Below the pieces are notes generated by a model. That model was not told the origin of the DNA and did not search any database. It saw only the letters and a list, made by a program, of their open reading frames with translations. Position numbers and translations under genes: made by a program. From Fimbriimonadaceae bacterium (GTDB lineage Bacteria; Armatimonadota; Fimbriimonadia; Fimbriimonadales; Fimbriimonadaceae), in the NCBI GenBank assembly GCA_022843485.1, contig JALHNM010000004.1, positions 183,353 to 247,352 on the forward strand: DNA of 64,000 bases. The letters are read 5' to 3'. Shown one piece after another: positions 16,601 to 25,200 of the stretch. Position 1 is the first letter of the stretch; each line of letters starts with the position of its first letter.

Positions 16601-17772
16601 GCGACCTGGGCGGCCAGGAACCCGCGAAGGACGTCCTCGAGTTCGGCCACCGACTCGCAGGCTGTGATCCGCTGTCGGATCTGGGCGGCCCCGTGCTCCC
16701 CTTTGATGTACATCGGCAACTGCCCCCGCAGGGCGCGGACGGCGCGGAGTTCGGGGCTGGGGGATTGCGGGTTTGGGGTAGCGGATTGCAGGTTGCGGAT
16801 CGCGGATTGCCCAAGGGCGGGTGGCTCGGGGCGGGACGCCCCGAGGACCATGGCCGGGACGGCCATGCCACCCATAAGGTCCCAGGAGGACTCGTACTCG
16901 ACCATCGAGCGGGCGTGCTCGAGGGCGGTCTCGATCCGCTCGGCCAGGTTCGGGGGGCCGGGGTCTGGCTCGCCGGTCAGCCCGCACCGGATCGACCGGA
17001 GCTGCCAGGGGTTGCTGATGGCGGCCCGCCCGACCATGACCCCGTCACAGCCGGTCTCGTCCATCATCCTCCGGGCGTCCTCCGGGGTTTTGACGTCGCC
17101 GTTCCCGATCAAGGGGACTTGGACCGCCTTACGCATCTCGCAGATGAGACGCCAGTCGGCCTCGCCCTCGAACCCTTGCTTGGCGAACCGGGCGTGGAGC
17201 GTGATCATGCGCGCCCCCGCGTCCTGGAAGCGGCGGGCGAGGTCCGGCGCGGCGAAGAGGGAGTAGTCCCACCCCGCCCTCACCTTGACCGTGACGGGCA
17301 CCTGCACCGCCCGGACGACGGCCCGGACGATCTGCTCAGCCCGCTCGGGGTCCTTGAGCAGCGCCGCCCCCGAGCCGGTCTTGCAGACCTTCGGGACCCA
17401 GCAGCCCATGTTGACGTCGACGATGTCCGCCCCCGCTTCCTCGCAGAGCCGTGCCGTCTCGGCCATCACCTCCGGCTCGCCTCCGAAGATCTGGATGCCG
17501 AGCGGGCGCTCCGCGGGGTGGACCCAGAGCTTCTTGAAGGTCTTCTTAGCCCCGTAGTGGATCGCCATCGCGCTGACGAACTCGGTGAACATGAGCCCAG
17601 GCCCCCCGATGCGCTTGGCGATGAGCCGCATCGGGAGGGCCGTCACGTCCTCCATCGGCGCCAGGAGGAGCGGCGGGTCGACCCGGACCGGGCCGACCGC
17701 GAAAGCTGGGTAGGGCACGGTCAGGTCTCGATTGTGGTCGAATCCCCCCTCGGAGGGGGGTCGTTGAGCCAT
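16597..17772 (-). CDS. dus: tRNA-dihydrouridine synthase with internal repeat insertion
   Basis: 391 residues. An FMN enzyme reducing uridines in the tRNA D-loop. Motifs: LLLAPMEDVTALPMRL (FMN site), DVNMGCWVPKVCKTGSGAAL with the catalytic Cys region, KVRAGWD, TLHARFAKQGFEGEADW and GNGDVKTPEDA. Near the C-terminus about 30 residues (GASRPEPPALGQSAIRNLQS and on) are encoded by repeat DNA (16761-16872) and have no place in the family fold; the frame stays open through them. The ATG at 17772 lies inside the CATAAT box of hicB; a GTG at 17718 gives a more typical N-terminus and would leave the 7-bp hairpin near 17745 non-coding, so the start is uncertain. Confidence 0.88.
   Translation of the reverse strand: MAQRPPSEGGFDHNRDLTVPYPAFAVGPVRVDPPLLLAPMEDVTALPMRLIAKRIGGPGLMFTEFVSAMAIHYGAKKTFKKLWVHPAERPLGIQIFGGEPEVMAETARLCEEAGADIVDVNMGCWVPKVCKTGSGAALLKDPERAEQIVRAVVRAVQVPVTVKVRAGWDYSLFAAPDLARRFQDAGARMITLHARFAKQGFEGEADWRLICEMRKAVQVPLIGNGDVKTPEDARRMMDETGCDGVMVGRAAISNPWQLRSIRCGLTGEPDPGPPNLAERIETALEHARSMVEYESSWDLMGGMAVPAMVLGASRPEPPALGQSAIRNLQSATPNPQSPSPELRAVRALRGQLPMYIKGEHGAAQIRQRITACESVAELEDVLRGFLAAQVA
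16761..16872. repeat. Repeat DNA inserted in dus coding region
   Basis: 16761-16810 is a run of GGATTGC-like units (GCGGATTGCAGGTTGCGGAT and on). 16827-16872 is a double palindrome: GGGGCGGGACGCCCCG followed by GGACCATGGCCGGG and GGCCATGCC. Its inverse occurs at 62443-62505 outside any gene. Confidence 0.7.
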
Positions 17773-17775
17773 AAT
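17770..17775 (+). promoter_or_regulatory. CATAAT box, leaderless start for hicB
   Basis: CATAAT ends six bases before the GTG at 17782. Its first three bases are also the reverse complement of the possible dus ATG. Confidence 0.45.
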
Positions 17776-17781
17776 CCGAGT

Positions 17782-18003
17782 GTGGACGGGACCCTCACGA
17801 TCATTTACGAGCCGATCGAAGACGGCTGGTGGATGGCCACCGTCGCGGAGTATCCAGGGGCGACCTCGCAAGGGGCGACCCAGGAAGAAGCCAAAGAGAT
17901 GGCGCTCAGTGCCATGCGCGACCTGATCGAGGCGCGACGGGCGCGCCTCCTGGGCGAGGTGGGGCCGGACGGAAGCTCGGAATCGGTTCGGATCGCCGGT
18001 TAG
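17782..18003 (+). CDS. hicB: HicB-like antitoxin
   Basis: 73 residues, starting at GTG. The sequence follows the HicB_lk_antitox pattern: LTIIYEPIEDGWWMATVAEY, then PGATSQGATQEEAKEMALSA. This is the partial RNase-H-like fold that caps HicA. There is no C-terminal ribbon-helix-helix or HTH, so DNA binding is not expected from this protein alone. It is transcribed towards hicA, and the two stop codons overlap in TTAG (18000-18003), unlike the usual co-directional hicAB operon. Long upstream extensions of the frame overlap dus in antisense and are rejected. Pairing with the adjacent hicA is inferred from position. Confidence 0.8.
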   Translation: MDGTLTIIYEPIEDGWWMATVAEYPGATSQGATQEEAKEMALSAMRDLIEARRARLLGEVGPDGSSESVRIAG

Positions 18004-18209
18004 CGACCCCAAGGCGAGGGGATCTCGAGCTCGGCGCGGATTTTCCGCACCATCGAAGGCTTGATCGTGTTGTGCCTCGGTACGGCCACGTCCCGCCCTG
18101 TGTCGCGCCGGATCCAGATGTCGTGCCGTGAGCCGTGGCGCTCGAACTCGGCCCCGTGCTTTCGAAGGTGGCGTTCCAGGTCTCGGCGGGACAGGTCACC
18201 GCCGCTCAA
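18000..18209 (-). CDS. hicA: HicA-like mRNA interferase toxin
   Basis: 69 residues with a double-stranded-RNA-binding-like fold: SRRDLERHLRKHGAEFERHG, then SRHDIWIRR with the catalytic His region, and VAVPRHNTIKPSMVRKI, the conserved VP-H-x-IKP stretch of HicA. HicA proteins cleave mRNA at the ribosome. The start is TTG at 18209, chosen because a perfect AAGGAGG lies six bases upstream (18216-18222 on the plus strand). The start codon overlaps the stop of a 63-codon open frame (TTGA), so the two are probably co-translated. Convergent with hicB. Confidence 0.83.
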   Translation of the reverse strand: MSGGDLSRRDLERHLRKHGAEFERHGSRHDIWIRRDTGRDVAVPRHNTIKPSMVRKIRAELEIPSPWGR

Positions 18210-18397
18210 ACCCGGCCTCCTTCCGAGCCGCTGAGGTCGATGGGGGCCAATGACCTGATCAGTTCCGCCCCTGGATAGGGCACACCCCTCGGCGGTTCGG
18301 CCAGGGCCCCAGCGAAGTCGATCAGGCTCGATGGGAGATCGTCGACCCGGTCGAGGCCCGGCCTGGGCGTGGAGAGAGGCTGCTCTCGGGCAAGCAT
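18206..18397 (-). CDS. Small open frame coupled to hicA
   Basis: 63 residues, not recognised. It is Pro-rich with an acidic middle part (DRVDDLPSSLIDFAGALAEP). Its stop overlaps the hicA start and its last codons contain the hicA ribosome site. No ribosome site precedes its own ATG, though TAAGAC lies four bases upstream. It may be a real first gene of a bicistron with the toxin or just a transcribed leader; I cannot decide. Confidence 0.4.
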   Translation of the reverse strand: MLAREQPLSTPRPGLDRVDDLPSSLIDFAGALAEPPRGVPYPGAELIRSLAPIDLSGSEGGRV

Positions 18398-18476
18398 GAA
18401 GGTCTTAGCGCAGGTGTGACCGGCGAGGGCGCTCGCCGGAACTCTACCTCGTTACGAAAGGAGTTGCATCGCGGAC

Positions 18477-19253
18477 TTAGCTTGTCGAGGGTCGCCGAAG
18501 CCGACTGCGGGCGGTGAGGGCGGCGAGGGCGGTGGCGAGGGCAGTTAGGGTTGCGGGCTCGGGCACGGGCACGGGGTCGCCGACGGCCGTGGGGCCAGGG
18601 CGCAGCGTCAGTTCTAGGGTCGGTTGACGTTGGACGAGAGGGAAGTCGCAGGTGTAGATCCGGTACGGCTGGCCGCCCATGTCGTCCACCCGGAGGCGCG
18701 ACGTAAGGGCCAGCTTCAGCGCCTTGTCGATGCGCACGGCCTCGTTGAAGAAGCCCCCGAAGGCCCGCCGGTCCTGATTCAGGTCGATGGGGATGACCCA
18801 GTCGCCGGTGGAACTGTACGCGCTCGCGTCGCCGCTGCCGAAGAGCGAGGGCAAGGGGTTCGGGTTGGTCGGGTCGCTGTAGTTCCAGGTCGCCTCGCGG
18901 AAGTCCTTGCCCAGGCCGCGAGCCTCAAGCGGGTTGTCGACCGCTTCCTGCCGGGTGTAGCCCGCGGCGCGGCTCGTGATCCGGAGCACGGCTCGATCCA
19001 CGGTATAGGACGCGCCAGCGAGTGAGGAGAGGTCGAATCGGAGGTAGGTGTAGGAGAAGTTCTGCCCGGGTGGGTAAGTCTCTTTGAACGACCGGGTGCC
19101 GTCCCCCCAGACGCGGGCGATTGGGTCGGAGCCCGGATCGACGGAGTTCTCGTACACCCACACGTCGTCCGTCGGCCGAAGGGTGAGCGTCACCGCCGCG
19201 GCGGGCAGGGCTGAGAGGGCGAGGAGCGCGAGGGGAAGGGTGGGTCGGATCAT
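18477..19253 (-). CDS. PEP-CTERM protein with DNRLRE-like domain
   Basis: 258 residues. Signal peptide (LPLALLALSALPAAAVTL), then a beta-sandwich of the DNRLRE kind (TDDVWVYE, TYLRFDLSSLAGA, AVLRITSRAA, LEARGLGKDFREATWNYSD), and a C-terminal sorting signal VPVPEPATLTALATAL followed by an Arg-rich tail. PEP-CTERM tails are recognised by exosortase and usually mean attachment to the cell envelope or an extracellular matrix. It is last in a three-gene operon; its ATG overlaps the stop of the pilin-like gene (ATGA, 19250-19253). It is a paralogue of the first gene of the same operon (20025-20744). Confidence 0.85.
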   Translation of the reverse strand: MIRPTLPLALLALSALPAAAVTLTLRPTDDVWVYENSVDPGSDPIARVWGDGTRSFKETYPPGQNFSYTYLRFDLSSLAGASYTVDRAVLRITSRAAGYTRQEAVDNPLEARGLGKDFREATWNYSDPTNPNPLPSLFGSGDASAYSSTGDWVIPIDLNQDRRAFGGFFNEAVRIDKALKLALTSRLRVDDMGGQPYRIYTCDFPLVQRQPTLELTLRPGPTAVGDPVPVPEPATLTALATALAALTARSRLRRPSTS

Positions 19254-20017
19254 GGGTTCGTATCGAGGCCGAGCCCGTTCCAGAGGCCCGGCCGGTCGAG
19301 GGAGGCAGGGGTCATGGCCTTCACGTGGCCGTCGGCGAAGAGGACCGTCCCGTGCGTGCCTCCGTGGCGGGGCCAGAAGTGGCCCCAGGTCCTCCCGTTC
19401 GCGGGCCGCTGCCGGGTCCAGCGCGAGGGTGGGTAGACGCGGAAGTAGCCGACGTTCGGCTTGTCGGCCGGCCAGAACCAGGTGCTCTGGGCGAGGAACA
19501 CGGACTGGGTCGGCGCGGCGATCTGCTCCGCGCTGATGGGGGCGTAGGGCTCGTGGTCGGGGAGGTACTCCTCCGCCCCGGGCGAGAAGAGCCGGGCGTG
19601 GTAGCCGAAGCTTGGGCAGAGCCCGAACGCGTAGCCGAAGTTGGGGTCGTTCTGGTCGCGAAAGTCGGGCCGACCGAAGTCCGCCGGGTCGAGGAACACG
19701 TCGAAGCTCTTGGCGTAGGGCCGGAGCAGCCAGGGCCAGCGGAAGAAGCCGAAGTTGTCCGGCACCGTCTGCTTGGCGGCCCCGGTGTACTGGAGCATCG
19801 GGTAGCGGTCCGAGTTGTCCCCCAGGTAGAGCAGCGCCGCTGTTCCGACCTGGCGGGCATGGGCGAGGCTGGTCGCCTGCTTGGCCTTGGCCTTGGCCTG
19901 GGCGAAGACGGGGAACAGGATCGCGGCCAGGATCGCGACGATCGCGATCACGACGAGCAGTTCTATGAGCGTGAACGCCCGCCGGGGGGCGGGCCGGCTC
20001 GTGGGCAGAGCAGTCAT
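19250..20017 (-). CDS. Type IV pilin-like protein (prepilin N-terminus, H-X-DG-like C-terminus)
   Basis: 255 residues. A short basic leader is followed by RAFTLIELLVVIAIVAILAA, the class III signal with Glu at +5, and a long hydrophobic helix. The C-terminal part has RHGGTHGTVLFADGHVKAM, a variant of the H-X9-DG motif found in the large pilin-like families of Planctomycetes, Verrucomicrobia and Armatimonadota. Such proteins are thought to be cleaved by prepilin peptidase and exposed on the surface; no pilus assembly genes are in the window. It lies 7 bases after the first PEP-CTERM gene and overlaps the second. Confidence 0.85.
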   Translation of the reverse strand: MTALPTSRPAPRRAFTLIELLVVIAIVAILAAILFPVFAQAKAKAKQATSLAHARQVGTAALLYLGDNSDRYPMLQYTGAAKQTVPDNFGFFRWPWLLRPYAKSFDVFLDPADFGRPDFRDQNDPNFGYAFGLCPSFGYHARLFSPGAEEYLPDHEPYAPISAEQIAAPTQSVFLAQSTWFWPADKPNVGYFRVYPPSRWTRQRPANGRTWGHFWPRHGGTHGTVLFADGHVKAMTPASLDRPGLWNGLGLDTNP

Positions 20018-20024
20018 GGTCGTC

Positions 20025-20744
20025 TCAGCGTCGGCGGCGGGCGAGCAGGGCGAGCCCGCCGAAAGCGAGGAGGGTCAGCGGTTCGGGCACCGGCGCGAAC
20101 TCGAGGTCGAGAACGGGCGCGGTACCGGGCACTCCGTAGTCGCGGCTGTAGAACCGGTAGGGGGCGCCGCCCTGGCCCGCGACCAAGATCGAACTCGTCA
20201 TCGCGAGGGCGAGCTTGCCGTCACCTTTGACCGCCCCGTTGAACCCGGCCTCGAACCCGGTGCCCCCGAGGAGGTCGAGCGTCATCGTCCACTCGCCTGA
20301 CTGGCTGTAGTTCGTGAGGTCGCCGACGCCGTAGCGGGTGTCGCGGGGGTTCGGGTTGTTCCCGAGATAGTCCCAAGTGGACTCGCTCCAACCGGTTCCG
20401 AGGGCGCGGGCTTCGAGCGGGTTGGCCTGGGCCGCAGCGAGGGTGTAGGTCGCGGGTCGCATCCGGAGCGTCAGGGTCGCCTTGGTCACGAAGTAGTCTT
20501 GCTTGGCGATCGACGACAGGTCGAACATGAGGTAGCTGTGCGAGAACGTCTCGCCCGGCGGGTAGCCGTTCTTGTTGTACGAGTTCGTCCCGTCCCCCCA
20601 CACCCGCAGGATCGGGTCGAACTTGGGGTCGGTCGCCCGGTCGTAGACCCAGACGTCGCCGACGGTCTCTTGCGACAGCGACTGGGCGAGGCCGGGCAAG
20701 GCGAGCGGGACAAGGGCCAGGGCGATCAACGCGCGAACGTGCAT
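20025..20744 (-). CDS. PEP-CTERM protein with DNRLRE-like domain
   Basis: 239 residues, first gene of the operon. Signal peptide (ALIALALVPLALPGLAQS), a domain paralogous to the 18477 product (VGDVWVYDRATDP, LRVWGDGTNSYN, SYLMFDLSSIA, NPLEARALGTGWSESTWDY), and a compact sorting signal VPEPLTLLAFGGLALLARRRR with the classic PEP motif, hydrophobic helix and Arg tail. It probably sits on the outer surface or in matrix. The two paralogues bracket the pilin-like gene, suggesting the three products act together. Confidence 0.86.
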   Translation of the reverse strand: MHVRALIALALVPLALPGLAQSLSQETVGDVWVYDRATDPKFDPILRVWGDGTNSYNKNGYPPGETFSHSYLMFDLSSIAKQDYFVTKATLTLRMRPATYTLAAAQANPLEARALGTGWSESTWDYLGNNPNPRDTRYGVGDLTNYSQSGEWTMTLDLLGGTGFEAGFNGAVKGDGKLALAMTSSILVAGQGGAPYRFYSRDYGVPGTAPVLDLEFAPVPEPLTLLAFGGLALLARRRR

Positions 20745-20913
20745 GACGAACGGGTGTGTACCGAGGAGCCGTCTGCGGCTCGGTTGACTCGGATGTCTGG
20801 CAGCCGACCGTGCTGACGTTCCGGGCCCGTTCGCATCATGAGGATCATCTGCCCGTCATCCCGGTCAACGTGGAGTCTTCCCCCAAGCGCGCCCCGGCCC
20901 ACGCGGCAGGGGA

Positions 20914-20919
20914 TAGACT
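20914..20919 (+). promoter_or_regulatory. TAGACT box, leaderless start for 20927 gene
   Basis: TAGACT ends seven bases before the ATG, with no Shine-Dalgarno sequence. The 182 bases between the divergent genes (20745-20926) show nothing else. Confidence 0.45.
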
Positions 20920-20926
20920 CGGCGCG

Positions 20927-22078
20927 ATGGCGAAACCCACCCTCACGGTCGGATTGATCGGCTACCAGTTCATGGGCAAGGCCCACAGCAACGCCTACCG
21001 CCAAGCGGGCCGGTTCTTCGACCTGCCGCACGAGATCCGAATGAAGACGATCTGCGGGCGGACCGAAGGTGCCGTCGCGGAGGCGGCGCGGACGCTCGGC
21101 TGGGAGGGCTACGAGACCGACTGGCGGCGGGTGGTCGACGACCCTGAGATCGACGTCGTCGACGTCTCGACGTCCGGCGACTCGCACTGCGAGATCGCGG
21201 TGGCCGCGGCCGAGGCGGGCAAGGTCGTCTGGTGTGAGAAGCCGATCGGGAACACGCTCGCCGAGGCCGAGCGGATGGCGGCGGCCGTCCGGGCGAGCGG
21301 ACGTCCGAGCGCCGTCTTCCATAACTACCGGTTCGCGCCCGCGGTGGCTTTGGCCAAGCGGCTGATCGATGAGGGTCGGATCGGGCGTGTGTACCACTTT
21401 CGTGCCGCTTACCTGCAAGATTGGATCGCCGACCCGGCGTTCCCGATGGTCTGGCGACTGGAGAAGTCCCGTACGGGGAGCGGGGCCCTCGGCGACATCG
21501 GCTCCCATATCGTGGACCTGGGGCGGTACCTCGTCGGCGAACTGGAGGAAGTCTGCGGGACGATGGAGACGTTCGTGAAGGAACGGCCCCTAGCCCCGTC
21601 CCCGGGGGGCGCCGGGCCGGGAGCAGTCGGGGTCGTGGACGTGGACGACGCCGTCGCCTGGGTCGCCCGGTTCGAGGGTGGTGCGATGGGTACGTTCGAG
21701 GCGAGCCGCTTTGCCCGGGGAAGGAAGAACCACAACCGGTTCGAGGTCAACGGCGAACGGGGGTCGCTCGCGTTCAACCTCGAGCGGATGAACGAGCTCG
21801 AGTTCTACGACGCCACCGAGCCTGAAGCGACCCACGGGTTCCGCCTGATCCAGGCGACTGACGGCAGCCACCCCTTCGCCGGACGCTACTGGCCGGTCGG
21901 CCATATCCTCGGGTACGAGCACACGTTCGTCAACCTGGTCGCAGAGGCGTCGGCGGCCCTCCAGGAAGGCCGACGGATGCGGCCGGACATGGAGGACGGC
22001 CTCGAGAACCAGCGGGTGCTGGACGCCGTCGAGCGGAGCCACCTCGAGCGGGCTTGGGTCCGGGTCCGAGGGGCCTGA
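20927..22078 (+). CDS. Gfo/Idh/MocA-family oxidoreductase
   Basis: 383 residues. NAD(P)-dependent sugar or polyol dehydrogenase family. The Rossmann motif is VGLIGYQFMGKAHSNAYRQA, the catalytic Lys lies in CEKPIGNT (residues 103-110), and the alpha/beta C-terminal domain includes GSGALGDIGSHIVDLGRYLV with the conserved GDIGSH-x2-D. Substrate is unknown. The ATG at 20927 is picked over earlier in-frame codons because it starts directly at the dinucleotide fold. It appears to be a single-gene transcript. Confidence 0.9.
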   Translation: MAKPTLTVGLIGYQFMGKAHSNAYRQAGRFFDLPHEIRMKTICGRTEGAVAEAARTLGWEGYETDWRRVVDDPEIDVVDVSTSGDSHCEIAVAAAEAGKVVWCEKPIGNTLAEAERMAAAVRASGRPSAVFHNYRFAPAVALAKRLIDEGRIGRVYHFRAAYLQDWIADPAFPMVWRLEKSRTGSGALGDIGSHIVDLGRYLVGELEEVCGTMETFVKERPLAPSPGGAGPGAVGVVDVDDAVAWVARFEGGAMGTFEASRFARGRKNHNRFEVNGERGSLAFNLERMNELEFYDATEPEATHGFRLIQATDGSHPFAGRYWPVGHILGYEHTFVNLVAEASAALQEGRRMRPDMEDGLENQRVLDAVERSHLERAWVRVRGA

Positions 22079-22219
22079 ACGGAGCCCAAGGACGTAACGC
22101 CAAGGGCCTTTCAGCCGTCCGGAAAAAAGACGCCCGCAAATCTTGTGGAAGTGAGCCCATTCCCGGGTGATCTTCAGGGGAGTTGCGCGATAATAGGAAT
22201 TAGGGAGGATAGGCGTTTC

Positions 22220-25200
22220 ATGGTTCGTAAGGGACGGAACCCAGCGACGTGGCTGCTTGCGCTCGTGCCGGCGACGGCACTGGCGCAAGGCTCGTTGCCG
22301 GCCACTCCCTTGACTCCCCAGAGCCCGACGGAGGCTCGGTCCGAGGTCGGTGGCCGAGCGGCGATGGACATGCTCCGAACCGAGGCTTCGACGCCGGCCC
22401 TGCCACTGCGGTACGGACGGGTGCGGGCCGGGTCCGAGCGGGTCACCTTGGACGGCCGGGCCCTCGTGCGCGAGCGCGACTACACGATCGACCTCAACGC
22501 CGGGGTCGTCTATCTGAAGGTCACCACCCGGCCCGGCCAGTCCGTCACCGTGGAGTACCGGTACGACGAGGCCACGGGCAAGGAAGGGACCTTTGGCGTC
22601 GCCTCGGCTGGGACGGGGTTCCAGCCCCTGGCGCTGAACTTCCGGGGTGGGAACTCGGTCGTCCTCGGCCTTGGGATGACGGAGCGGCTCGCGGACGGGA
22701 CGGTCCTCTCGAGCAACGTCTACGGGATGCGCAACAACTTCGACCTTGGGTTCGGCAAGGTCCAAGGGCTGATGATGGTCGGTGACCGCCGGAAGGTGCA
22801 GGCGCTCGACATGCTTGGCGGGGCCCGCCAGACGGGGCAGGGGATCGAGGAGGGCCGGTCGCACGCCATTGTCCAGCGGCTCGGCCTGCGGACCCTCGGG
22901 GGCCAGCTCAAACTCGACTACCAGGACATCGGCACCGGGTTCGCGGCGATGCAGTCGTTCCAGGGGGCCGGGTTCGACGACGGCCAGGTCCAGGCGATGG
23001 GCCGGGAGCGGGGCCTCAAGCGCACCTCGCTGAGGGCCGAGAACCTGGGGGGCCCGAGCCTCGCCTTCGGGGCGGGGCTCCAGACTGTGGGCGACGACAC
23101 CGGTTCGGTCACCTGGCGGGACTACTCGGCCAAGGTCGCCGGGACGGAGCTTCGGTGGTCGAGTCGCTCAGTGGACCCTGGGTTCACCAGGTTCGCCCAA
23201 CTGCGTGAGGACGACCGCGAGCAGCTCGCCCGAGAGCGGGGTCTGGAACGGACCAACTTCTCCGCCGCCCGCCCCATGGCCGGCGGGAAGGTGCAGTTCG
23301 ACTCGCAGTCCGTGCTGACCCAGGGCGGTCAAGGTTTCTACCGGCGCTCGTTCGGGCTGGACACGCCGACGGTCAAGCTCGGCTACCGCGATCAGCACGT
23401 CAACCAGGGGTTCGACCGGTTCGGCGATCTGAGGGAAGGGGACCGCGACCAACTCGCCCGAGAGCGCGGGCTCGTCCGGCAAACCTACGAGATCGGCCTC
23501 GCACCGAAGGGCGGGCCCAGCCTCTCCTACCGCAACGAGACCCTTCGCACCGGCCCCGGTGACCTCGCCGCGATCGACCTCGGGTTCAAGGCCGGTCGGC
23601 TGACCGTCGAGCACTCGCGCCGCGACGTGGCCGCCGGGTTCGAAGCGATGGGCTCGCTCGCCCAGCCGGAAGTCGCCGCCCACCTGGACGCCGTCGCCCG
23701 CATGTACGACCCCGCCGCCAAGCACCGCGGCGAAGACGGGCACGGGTGGGGCGCCCAACGCGGGACCGACCGAGCCGGATGGCGCCTCCAGTACGACCTC
23801 GGCGGTGGGGCTGCGGCCCGGGCGCAGCGGACGGACGTCCGGCAGAAGGACGGCGGCCTTCAGGCGACCGAGCTGGCGTTGAGTACACCGAAGCTGACCC
23901 TCGGCTACCGCCAGCAAGACGGTGACCGCGAGTTCGACCCCGGGCGTGCGTTCCATTCCGAGCGCCTGCGGTTCGGCTCGGCCCGGGGGCTGGCTAAGGT
24001 CGACGTCGAGGTCGGTGCAGACCTGGGCCGGGGGCGGAAGTTCGAGTTCGGCCAGAGCGTGATGGGCGACGGTACCGGCGACGCGTCCCGACGCAAGCTG
24101 AGCTACAAGGACGCGAGCCTCGCGCTCAGCCTCGTCCGCCGCTCGGTCTCGCCCCGGTTCGACGGGGTCGGCGGGATCGTGGACCCTGAGCGCGACCTTT
24201 TCGCCCGGCTCCTCGGCGACGAGCAGTCCGAGGCCTCGTTCGCGTGGACCCTTCGCAAAGGGTTCACCGTCGAGCACCGGGACGTCCGTTCGATCGATTC
24301 GACCGCCCGTGAGTCCAAGGCGTTCTCCCGCTCCCGCGTCTCGACGAGCATCGCCCCCGGGGTCACGCTTGCCTTCGGCAGGTCGACCAGGCGGGAGGAG
24401 GCCGAGGGTGCGGCCCGGATCGACCAGCAGATCGACGTGGCCACGTTCAGCCACGACCTCGGTCGGCTCGGCAAGGTCTCGCTGGACAGCGAGCAGCGCG
24501 AGTTCAAGGGCTCGGACGACAAGGTGCCCGACTCCGAGCGCAAGACGGTCGCCTACGAGACGAAGGTCACGAAGGACACGACGGTCCGGACAGAGCACGG
24601 CCTCACGAGGTTCGCCAACGGCGAGAGAGAGACTCTGACCAGCCACTCGGTCGCCCATAGCCTGAGCCCCCGCACTGGGGTGAGCGTCACCGACACGCGA
24701 ATCGAGCGCGACGGGGACAAGCCGGACGAGACGGTTCGCGATTACGGGTTCTGGGTCGACTTCGGCAAAGGGATCCGGCTGGACTACAAGAGCAACCGGC
24801 GGATGAAGGGCGAGGACGAGGGCAGCCTTAACAACCAGGTCACCGTCTCGCCTGGGCAGGTCCAGGGCGTCGAGGTCAAGTCGATGACGTACCAGCGGCA
24901 GGGCTGGGACGACCAGCGAGACCACCACGTCGGCAACGTCTCGATCGGGAGCGTCAAGCCGCTGAGGATCGGGTTCCTGCAGGACGTCCGTTTTGGCTAC
25001 ACGGCCGACACCGTCCGCGACCGCTATGCCTGGCAGCGGGAGAACCGGGCCTTCGGGCTCGGGGCGCGGGTCGGCGGCTTCGCCTTCGGGTTCGACTATC
25101 GCAGCCAGATCAACCCCGTCGGCGACCGGGCGATCGACCGGCAGTTCACCGCCACCACCGACGTCTCGGGGAAGAGCAAGGTTCGCGCGGAGATGCGCTA

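Noticed and set aside
16267..17781. Long upstream extension of the hicB frame
   Set aside because: It runs antisense through dus and ends in the small HicB domain; only the part from the GTG at 17782 has family similarity and a promoter.
22930..24230. Tandem repeats as a CRISPR-like array
   Set aside because: The repeats are about 225 bases, degenerate and in one open frame; they are protein repeats.
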